From positions 1 through 10,339 of the forward strand of contig JAZSHZ010000223.1 of the NCBI GenBank assembly GCA_045533555.1: a DNA stretch of 10,339 bases, written 5' to 3'. Positions 4,560 through 10,339 of this stretch are shown in pieces. Within the stretch, counting starts at the first letter, position 1. Each line of letters begins with the position of its first letter. The notes beneath the pieces were generated by a model that saw only the letters and a program-made list of their open reading frames with translations, made no database searches and had not been told where the DNA came from. This DNA is from SIG480 sp045533555 (lineage in GTDB: Bacteria > Bacillota > Clostridia > Oscillospirales > JAAYXM01). The position numbers and the translations under genes are program-made.

Positions 4560-5729
4560 ATGGAAAAGCTGATAAATTCATTCAAGTCTCTATTTGGAGA
4601 GAAAAGCGATATAAGGGTATACAGTGCGCCCGGCCGGGTCGAGCTCGGCGGGAACCATACCGACCATCAGGGAGGTTGCGTTCTTGCCGCGAGTGTTTCG
4701 CTCGATATGCGCGCGGCGGTTGCGAAAAACGGAAGCGATATTCTCCGCGTTAAGAGCGAAGGATATCCGAGGATAGAAATCGATATAAACGATCTGTCTC
4801 CGCGCGAGAATGAAAAGAACACGACGGCTTCGCTCATCCGCGGAGTCGCAGAGGGAATAGTAAAGCGCGGGAAAGTTATTTCGGGTGTTGATATGTATGT
4901 CGTGTCCGATGTCCTGCGCGGTTCGGGGCTTTCAAGCTCCGCGGCATTTGAGGTGCTCATCGGCACTGCGCTTTCCGATATGTTTGGTGCGGGTCTCTCT
5001 GCTGTTGAAATTGCGGAAATCGGGCAGTATGCAGAGACCGTGCATTTCGGAAAGCCGAGCGGACTTATGGATCAGGTGGCGAGCTCCGTCGGCGGCATTG
5101 TCGCGATTGATTTTGCCGAAAGACCCGCAAGGATAGAGAAAATTGAGGTTGATATAAAAAGCTTCGGCTATGACCTCGTCATAATAGATGCAGGTGCGGA
5201 TCACGCGAATCTCACGGAGGAATATGCCTCCATCCCGCGCGAAATGAAAGCGGTTGCCGCATTCTTCGGAAAGAAAATCCTTTCCGAGGTTTCGGAGAAT
5301 GAATTCTATGAGAAAATCGCGGACGTGAGAAAAGAAGTCGGAGACCGCGCGATATTGCGCGCCGTCCATTATTTCCGCGACTCACGCCGCGCGGTAAAAG
5401 AGGCGGAGCTTCTCCGCAAGGGAGACTTCGAGGGTTTTCTTTCGCTCATTTCGCAGTCCGGGGATTCCTCGTTCAAGTATCTTCAGAATATATACGTCGC
5501 AGGCGCGGTCGAAAATCAGGCAATGGCATATGCGATTGCGGTCTGCGAGGAGCTTCTTGCGGGTCGCGGTGCGGTAAGAATTCAGGGCGGAGGCTTTGGC
5601 GGAACGCTCGAGGCTTTTGTTCCGTGTGATATGACAGAAAGCTTTGTGGCAGGCATAGATAAAATGATAGGAAAAGATATGTGCAAGGTGCTCACCATCC
5701 GCAAGGATGGCGGCGTAAGACTCATATAG
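4560..5729 (+). CDS. galK: Galactokinase (GHMP kinase family)
   Basis: A 389-residue enzyme phosphorylating galactose to galactose-1-phosphate with ATP in the cytoplasm, the first step of the Leloir pathway. The galactokinase signature is at 24-39 (PGRVELGGNHTDHQGG) with the catalytic arginine R26. The GHMP ATP-binding loop GSGLSSSAAF is at 121-130, the catalytic aspartate is D171 in GLMDQ, and the C-terminal GHMP motif QGGGFGGTLEAF is near 342-353. Length is normal for the family. In the usual GEHTDYN motif the glutamate that contacts the sugar C6 hydroxyl is asparagine here (N32), while H33 and D35 are kept. I associate this GGNHTDH variant with Clostridia galactokinases. The ATG at 4560 follows a GGCGGTG ribosome binding site. 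It is the first gene of the five-gene operon, and adjacency to galE and galT supports the assignment. Confidence 0.9.
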   Translation: MEKLINSFKSLFGEKSDIRVYSAPGRVELGGNHTDHQGGCVLAASVSLDMRAAVAKNGSDILRVKSEGYPRIEIDINDLSPRENEKNTTASLIRGVAEGIVKRGKVISGVDMYVVSDVLRGSGLSSSAAFEVLIGTALSDMFGAGLSAVEIAEIGQYAETVHFGKPSGLMDQVASSVGGIVAIDFAERPARIEKIEVDIKSFGYDLVIIDAGADHANLTEEYASIPREMKAVAAFFGKKILSEVSENEFYEKIADVRKEVGDRAILRAVHYFRDSRRAVKEAELLRKGDFEGFLSLISQSGDSSFKYLQNIYVAGAVENQAMAYAIAVCEELLAGRGAVRIQGGGFGGTLEAFVPCDMTESFVAGIDKMIGKDMCKVLTIRKDGGVRLI

Positions 5730-5737
5730 GAGAGTGG
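5728..5737 (+). promoter_or_regulatory. Ribosome binding site fixing the galE start
   Basis: AGGAGAGTGG begins in the galK stop codon region and lies 5-10 nt before the ATG at 5743. A GTG at 5734 is in frame, but it falls inside this ribosome binding site, so the ATG giving MKIAVLGG is the real start. Confidence 0.7.
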
Positions 5738-5742
5738 AAATT

Positions 5743-6732
5743 ATGAAAATAGCAGTTCTTGGCGGCGCAGGATATATCGGCTCACATACAGTGAGAGAGC
5801 TTTGCGGCCGCGGCCATTCGGTAACGGTCATAGATAATCTTCAGACCGGTTATCGCGCGTCTGTTGATGCGCGCGCGGAATTTCTCTGCGGAGATATCCG
5901 CGATAAGGATTTTCTGAGAGGCGCGTTTGTCGGCGCGGGATTTGATGCTGTGATCCATTTTGCCGCTTGCTCGCTCGTCGGCGAGAGCGTCACCGATCCG
6001 CTCAAATATTATAACAACAATGTCGGCGGAGCGATAGCGCTTCTCGAGGTTATGGTCGAGGCGGGAATAGATAAGATCGTTTTCTCATCGACTGCGGCGA
6101 CTTATGGAGAGCCGGAGCGCATTCCGATTCTCGAGGATGACAGAACGTGCCCGACGAATCCCTATGGGGAGACGAAGCTTGCGATGGAAAAGATGTTCAG
6201 ATGGGTAGGCGATGCCCACGGAATACGCTTCGTTTCGCTCCGTTATTTCAATGCCTGCGGCGCGGATGAAAGCGGTGAGATAGGCGAGGCACATAACCCC
6301 GAATCGCACCTGATCCCGCTTATTCTTCAGGTTCCGAACGGCAAAAGGGAAGCAATATATGTCTTCGGCAACGATTATGACACGAAGGACGGAACATGCA
6401 TCAGGGATTATATCCATGTAACCGACCTGGCTGATGCGCATATCCTCGCGGTGGAATATCTCGGTGCAGGTGGCAAAAGTGATATATTCAACCTCGGCAA
6501 CGGAATAGGCTTCACTGTGCGCGAGGTTATCGAAAGCGCGCGTCGCGTCACGGGGCATCCCATTCCCGAAATCGTCTCGCCGCGCCGTGCGGGAGACCCC
6601 GCAAGGCTCATCGCATCAAGTGAGAAGGCAAAAAAGATTCTCGGATGGAATCCGAAGCACGCGGATCTCGATGAAATCGTCGGCTCCGCATGGAATTGGC
6701 ATAAAACGCATCCGGAGGGGTATGGCAGATGA
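5743..6732 (+). CDS. galE: UDP-glucose 4-epimerase
   Basis: A 329-residue NAD-dependent epimerase of the extended short-chain dehydrogenase family, interconverting UDP-galactose and UDP-glucose. The Rossmann motif GGAGYIGSH is at 7-15, aspartate DN at 31-32 would bind the adenine ribose, the active site is S115-S116-T117 with Y141xxxK145, and RYFNACGA lies at 167-174. The residue that gates N-acetylhexosamine use (Y299 in E. coli, Cys in human) is leucine here within DPARLIASS (285-293). This resembles the B. subtilis epimerase, which also handles UDP-GlcNAc/UDP-GalNAc, so dual specificity is plausible but inferred. Length is normal. The gene starts 13 nt after galK, and its TGA overlaps the galT ATG by 4 nt, implying translational coupling. 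Confidence 0.93.
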   Translation: MKIAVLGGAGYIGSHTVRELCGRGHSVTVIDNLQTGYRASVDARAEFLCGDIRDKDFLRGAFVGAGFDAVIHFAACSLVGESVTDPLKYYNNNVGGAIALLEVMVEAGIDKIVFSSTAATYGEPERIPILEDDRTCPTNPYGETKLAMEKMFRWVGDAHGIRFVSLRYFNACGADESGEIGEAHNPESHLIPLILQVPNGKREAIYVFGNDYDTKDGTCIRDYIHVTDLADAHILAVEYLGAGGKSDIFNLGNGIGFTVREVIESARRVTGHPIPEIVSPRRAGDPARLIASSEKAKKILGWNPKHADLDEIVGSAWNWHKTHPEGYGR

Positions 6733-8219
6733 GTGTATATGCGGATATAAATGCGCTTGTTGACTATGCGCAGGAGCGGGAGCTCATTTCCCCGCTTGAC
6801 GTGACTTATATAAAAAACAGAATCATCGATATAATGAAGCTTGATGAATTCTGCGATGAGGCGCCGTCGGATAAGAACCTTGAGGAGATTCTCATCTCAC
6901 TCTGCGAGGATGCGGCGGAGCGCGGCATCATCGGCAGAACGCAGACGGAACTTGATCTGTTTGATACGCGTATAATGGGCGAGCTCACTCCGCGCCCCGC
7001 GGAGGTCATTTCGAAGTTCTGCGAGCTCTATCTCGAAAGCCCCGAATGCGCGACGGATTGGTATTATAAGTTTTCGCAGGATACGGATTATATCAGGCGC
7101 TATCGCATAGCGCGCGATATGAAATGGGAAGCGGAAACGGAATACGGAACGCTCGACATAACGGTAAATCTCGCAAAGCCCGAAAAGGACCCGCGTGAGA
7201 TTGCCGCGGCAAAAAGCATACCCAAGTCGGGGTATCCGAAATGTGCGCTCTGTACGGAAAGTGAAGGATATGCGGGAAGACTTGATTTTCCCGCAAGGCA
7301 GAACCACAGAATCATCCCTATCGAAATTGAAGGGGCATTATGGAATTTTCAATATTCTCCCTATGTATACTATAATGAGCATTGCATAGTGTTTAACCAC
7401 GAGCACACGCCGATGAAAATCGATTCGGAGGTTTTCGGGAAGCTTCTTTCTTTCCTTGATGTCTGCCCGCATTATTTTGTTGGCTCGAATGCGGATCTTC
7501 CGATAGTCGGAGGCTCCATCCTTTCCCACGAGCATTTTCAGGGTGGCAAATATACCTTCGCAATGGAGAAAGCTCAAGTCGAAAAGGAATATGAAATAAG
7601 CGGCTTTGAGGACATTGAAGTCGGTCGCGTCAGATGGCCGATGTCCGTCATCCGAATTGCATCGGAGGATAAGGAGAGACTTTGCGCTCTTGCATCAAAG
7701 ATTCTTGAAGTCTGGCGCGGATATACGGATGAGGATGCATATATTTATTCCCATACCGGTGATACACCGCACAACACGATAACTCCCATAGCAAGAATCA
7801 GAGACGGCAAATACGAGCTTGATCTTGTTCTTCGCAACAACATAACGACGGAGGAAAGACCGCTTGGCCTTTATCATCCGAAGCCCGAGCTTCACCATAT
7901 AAAGCGCGAAAACATAGGACTTATCGAGGTTATGGGTCTTGCTGTCCTTCCGTCAAGACTCAAACGCGAAATTGAACTTATGTGCGAATATGCAGAGTCG
8001 GGGCGCGATTTCCGTGAGAATGAGGATATTGAGAAGCATGCGGATTGGTATGATGAAATCCGAGAAAATAAAAAAGCGGATGAAAGCTATGAGGCTTTCT
8101 TCAAGCGCGAGATAGGAAAAGTATTTTCCGAATGCCTCGAATGCGCGGGCGTTTTTGCGCGCACCGAAAAGGGCAATGCTGCTTTTGATAAATTCATTAA
8201 AGAGGTGGCCGGTAAATGA
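6729..8219 (+). CDS. galT: UDP-glucose--hexose-1-phosphate uridylyltransferase, type II
   Basis: A 496-residue cytoplasmic enzyme exchanging UMP between UDP-glucose and galactose-1-phosphate, the middle step of the Leloir pathway. It belongs to the long Firmicutes type II GalT family, which is distinct in sequence from the shorter (about 350 residues) E. coli type. Recognisable features are PKCALCTESEGYAGR with a CxxC pair (C172, C175), GSNADLPIVGGSILSHEHFQGG with the nucleophile region H267-E268-H269-F270-Q271, and GDTPHNTITP further on. Of these histidines, H269 is the likely uridylylated residue by analogy with HxHxQ in the HIT superfamily. The start overlaps the galE stop (ATGA), and its stop overlaps the lysozyme start in the same manner. 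No domain is missing and length is typical. Confidence 0.95.
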   Translation: MSVYADINALVDYAQERELISPLDVTYIKNRIIDIMKLDEFCDEAPSDKNLEEILISLCEDAAERGIIGRTQTELDLFDTRIMGELTPRPAEVISKFCELYLESPECATDWYYKFSQDTDYIRRYRIARDMKWEAETEYGTLDITVNLAKPEKDPREIAAAKSIPKSGYPKCALCTESEGYAGRLDFPARQNHRIIPIEIEGALWNFQYSPYVYYNEHCIVFNHEHTPMKIDSEVFGKLLSFLDVCPHYFVGSNADLPIVGGSILSHEHFQGGKYTFAMEKAQVEKEYEISGFEDIEVGRVRWPMSVIRIASEDKERLCALASKILEVWRGYTDEDAYIYSHTGDTPHNTITPIARIRDGKYELDLVLRNNITTEERPLGLYHPKPELHHIKRENIGLIEVMGLAVLPSRLKREIELMCEYAESGRDFRENEDIEKHADWYDEIRENKKADESYEAFFKREIGKVFSECLECAGVFARTEKGNAAFDKFIKEVAGK

Positions 8220-8941
8220 GAAAGCGGAAAACAGCGCTTCGTGTGCTTATCGTTATAATGTTCTGCGCTCTTGCGATAATATCAATAACCGTCATCACAA
8301 CACGCATTGCGATCAAAAAGTATACCGTTCGCGGTGTTGATGTTTCCTCTTATCAAGGGGATATCGATTGGAAGACATTGGAGGAAAACGGTGTTGATTT
8401 TGCTTTTATAAAAGCGAGCGAGGGAAGCACATATCGCGATAAGAAATATGCAGAGAACATAAAGAACATAAAAAATACGGATATAGCCGTCGGTGCATAT
8501 CATTTCATGAGCTTTGAAAGTTCGGGTGAGAAGCAGACAGAGAATTTCATTTCCGCACTCGGCGGAGAAAAATTGGATATTCCGCCGGTTATTGACCTTG
8601 AGCTGTATGGTGACTATATCAAGAAACCGCCGTCCGTTTCCGAGGTAAGAGAGATTCTCGATGCTCTGGTTGCGGGGATTCATAAGAAATATGGTGTTTA
8701 TCCCATAATATATACGAATCCGTTGGTGTATTCCCGATATGTCTCGGGAAAATATGAGGATTGCGATATCTGGGTATGCGATCTTGTCAAGAAGCCAACG
8801 CTGCCCGGTGGCAGAGAATGGAAATTCTGGCAATATTCCCACACCGGAAAAATGTCGGGATATAAGGGAAAAGAACAATATATCGACCTCAATGTCTTCA
8901 ACGGAACAGAAGAGGAATTTAAAAGCTACATCGGAAAATAA
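8216..8941 (+). CDS. GH25-family lysozyme (N,O-diacetylmuramidase), membrane-anchored
   Basis: A 241-residue glycoside hydrolase family 25 protein expected to cleave the MurNAc-GlcNAc bond of peptidoglycan outside the cell. A basic N-terminus (MRKRK) is followed by one hydrophobic helix (about 7-29) without an obvious signal peptidase site, so it is probably an anchored protein. The GH25 barrel starts at RGVDVSSYQGDIDW (39-52, D42) and contains IKASEG (65-70), AYHF (94-97), the catalytic DLE pair (D127, E129), YTNP (166-169) and WQYSHTGKMSGY (205-216), ending in YIDLNVFNG (222-230). All active-site acids are present. Its ATG overlaps the galT stop by 4 nt, with GAGGTGG upstream, so it is translationally coupled to sugar metabolism. 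There is no holin or phage gene nearby, so this is a chromosomal wall enzyme, not a prophage endolysin. Confidence 0.92.
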   Translation: MRKRKTALRVLIVIMFCALAIISITVITTRIAIKKYTVRGVDVSSYQGDIDWKTLEENGVDFAFIKASEGSTYRDKKYAENIKNIKNTDIAVGAYHFMSFESSGEKQTENFISALGGEKLDIPPVIDLELYGDYIKKPPSVSEVREILDALVAGIHKKYGVYPIIYTNPLVYSRYVSGKYEDCDIWVCDLVKKPTLPGGREWKFWQYSHTGKMSGYKGKEQYIDLNVFNGTEEEFKSYIGK

Positions 8942-8958
8942 GCAAAAGAGGAATTTAT

Positions 8959-10329
8959 ATGAAAATAAGGGTTATATGCCTTATGCTTGCGTTGCTTATG
9001 CTTCTTTTCGCAACGGGGTTTGAGGAAGGCGGAAGTCATTGCCGCGTCGCGCTTATAGATACGGGCGTATCCTCCGAAGCTATTGCGGGGAAAAATCTCA
9101 TTGAGGGAAGAAACTATGTCTCCGGAGAGCTCGGAACGGAGGATAAGGAAGGCCACGGCACGGCAATCGCATCAATAATTGTCGGAAGCAGCAGCGCAAA
9201 GGTGCGCGGTGTTTGCGAAAGTGCCGAAATAGTTCCGCTCGTTTTCTATACTGTCGATGAAAACGGAGAGGTTATAAGATGCAGTGTCGATATGATGGCG
9301 CAGATGGTGCTCCATGCCGTCAACACTTATGATTGCAATATTATAAATATGAGCTCGGGAACGAAATCTCATTCCTCGCTCCTTCTTTCTGCCGTCAGTT
9401 TTGCGGCAAAGAAGGGAGCGCTCGTCGTCACCGCAATAGGAAACGACGGGGACGGGACGGCATATTATCCTGCGGCATATGAAGGTGTGTTGAGCGTCGG
9501 CTCCGTGAATTCTGTGGGCGATTATCCCGCAGTTTTTTCCAACCGTAATGCTTCGCTCGATATACTTGCACCCGGAGAAAATCTCACGGTTGCATCATTT
9601 TCGGGCGACCCGATATCGGAAACGGGGACGAGCTTTTCCTGCGCCTATGTTTCGGGAATTGCCGCGCGGCTTATGACGGAATTTCCGGAGCTCCGCGGTT
9701 TCGATATCGCAAAAATACTTATGTCTTCCGCACGGGATATCTGCGATGCGGGCTATGACGAATTGAGCGGTTGGGGTGTGCTCGATGAGAAGACGGCGCG
9801 CGAATATGCGAGAGACGGAAGAATATTCAGGGATGTCACGAAGGATAAATGGTATTTTGAACCGGCTAATTCAGCCGCGCGTCTCGGAATAATGTCCGGA
9901 ACGACGGAGGTCACCTTCTCACCGGAAACGAAGACTTCGCGTGCTATGCTCTGGATGATGCTCGCACGAATGAGCGGTGCGGAAACAGGATCCGAAGGAA
10001 AGTGGTATGACGGCGCGAAAAAGTGGGCACTTGAAGCGGGAGTGTCCGATGGGGAAAACCCCGATGGCGCAGTATCGCGCGAGCAGCTTGCAACGATGCT
10101 TTTCCGCTATGCAGCGCAGAAAAACGCGGATGTATCCCTGCGCGCAAAGCTTGAGGAGTTTGGCGATGCGGGAAATATAAGCGATTATGCAAAGGATGCG
10201 ATGAGCTGGGCGGTCGGAGCAGGCATTATCGGCGGAAACGGGAAAGGCGGGCTTTCTCCGAAAAGCACCGCAAGCCGAGCGGAGGTTGCGGCAATCTTCG
10301 TCCGATTTGAAGCTTTGACAAAAAAATAA
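8959..10329 (+). CDS. Secreted subtilisin-like (S8) serine protease with C-terminal SLH repeats
   Basis: A 456-residue surface protease. A signal peptide covers about residues 1-20. The peptidase S8 domain follows almost at once: Asp in VALIDTGV (D34), His in GHGTAIAS (H66), the oxyanion asparagine in GND (N162) and the nucleophile in GTSFSCAYVSG (S225), ending near WGVLDEKTA (272-280). Three SLH repeats occupy about 289-340 (starting FRDV), 349-390 and 400-452, each with the R-x-x pattern (TSRAM, VSREQ, ASRAE). SLH repeats bind pyruvylated secondary wall polymer, so the enzyme should be held on the wall. The usual 70-90 residue inhibitory prodomain of extracellular subtilases is absent: D34 comes only about 14 residues after the signal peptide. 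The start follows AGAGGA, and the gene lies 17 nt after the lysozyme stop. It is complete, its TAA ending at 10329. Confidence 0.92.
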   Translation: MKIRVICLMLALLMLLFATGFEEGGSHCRVALIDTGVSSEAIAGKNLIEGRNYVSGELGTEDKEGHGTAIASIIVGSSSAKVRGVCESAEIVPLVFYTVDENGEVIRCSVDMMAQMVLHAVNTYDCNIINMSSGTKSHSSLLLSAVSFAAKKGALVVTAIGNDGDGTAYYPAAYEGVLSVGSVNSVGDYPAVFSNRNASLDILAPGENLTVASFSGDPISETGTSFSCAYVSGIAARLMTEFPELRGFDIAKILMSSARDICDAGYDELSGWGVLDEKTAREYARDGRIFRDVTKDKWYFEPANSAARLGIMSGTTEVTFSPETKTSRAMLWMMLARMSGAETGSEGKWYDGAKKWALEAGVSDGENPDGAVSREQLATMLFRYAAQKNADVSLRAKLEEFGDAGNISDYAKDAMSWAVGAGIIGGNGKGGLSPKSTASRAEVAAIFVRFEALTKK

Positions 10330-10339
10330 ATAAAAGAGC

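Noticed and set aside
5734..5742. GTG start for galE giving three extra residues
   Set aside because: The GTG lies inside the ribosome binding site, and the ATG at 5743 gives the standard N-terminus immediately before the Rossmann strand.
8282..8878. 198-codon antisense frame opposite the lysozyme gene
   Set aside because: The lysozyme on the plus strand has all GH25 motifs, and the antisense frame shows no domain or ribosome binding site. Long shadow frames of this kind occur opposite most genes here (for example 4932-5369 and 6085-6558).
8216..8941. Lysozyme as a prophage endolysin
   Set aside because: No holin, tail or other phage gene is nearby. The gene is translationally coupled to galT and has an N-terminal membrane anchor.

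Overview
The window looks like chromosomal DNA of an uncultured member of the Clostridia (low-to-mid GC, monoderm Firmicutes). The reasons are the purine-rich AGGAGG-type ribosome binding sites, frequent ATA/AGA/GGA codons, the Firmicutes-type (type II) galactose-1-phosphate uridylyltransferase, the DUF2975/XRE/DUF4173 gene trio, a chromosomal TetM-like translation GTPase, and a protease carrying S-layer-homology (SLH) repeats. No phage, plasmid, transposase, CRISPR, tRNA or rRNA signal was found.

Layout. Positions 1-287 contain no convincing gene but are unusually rich in perfect inverted repeats, ending in two back-to-back hairpins and a T-run. Positions 288-2358 hold a minus-strand operon of three genes: a four-helix DUF2975 membrane protein, a 68-residue Cro/CI-type regulator and an 11-helix DUF4173-type membrane protein. 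It is driven by a near-consensus sigma-A promoter at 2392-2420 with a palindrome just upstream. Positions 2359-2560 are a divergent control region. On the plus strand, 2561-4462 is a single TetM/EF-G-like GTPase with its own promoter and a second, different palindrome touching its -35 element.

Positions 4560-10329 form a tightly packed plus-strand operon: galactokinase, UDP-glucose 4-epimerase, type II uridylyltransferase (the complete Leloir pathway), then a membrane-anchored GH25 muramidase and a secreted subtilisin-like protease with three C-terminal SLH repeats. galE/galT and galT/lysozyme overlap by 4 nt (ATGA), and the protease follows the lysozyme by 17 nt. Sugar-nucleotide metabolism and cell-surface remodelling are therefore likely co-transcribed.

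How the genes may work together (inference). The Leloir enzymes convert galactose to UDP-glucose and glucose-1-phosphate, or run in reverse to supply UDP-galactose and possibly UDP-GalNAc for wall glycans. The muramidase and SLH protease would act on the wall those glycans enter. No galactose transporter, beta-galactosidase or gal repressor is inside the window. The most noteworthy signals are the structured left-edge element, the two promoter palindromes, the gal-wall-hydrolase operon, the apparently prodomain-less subtilase, and the altered tetracycline-contact loop of the TetM-like protein.
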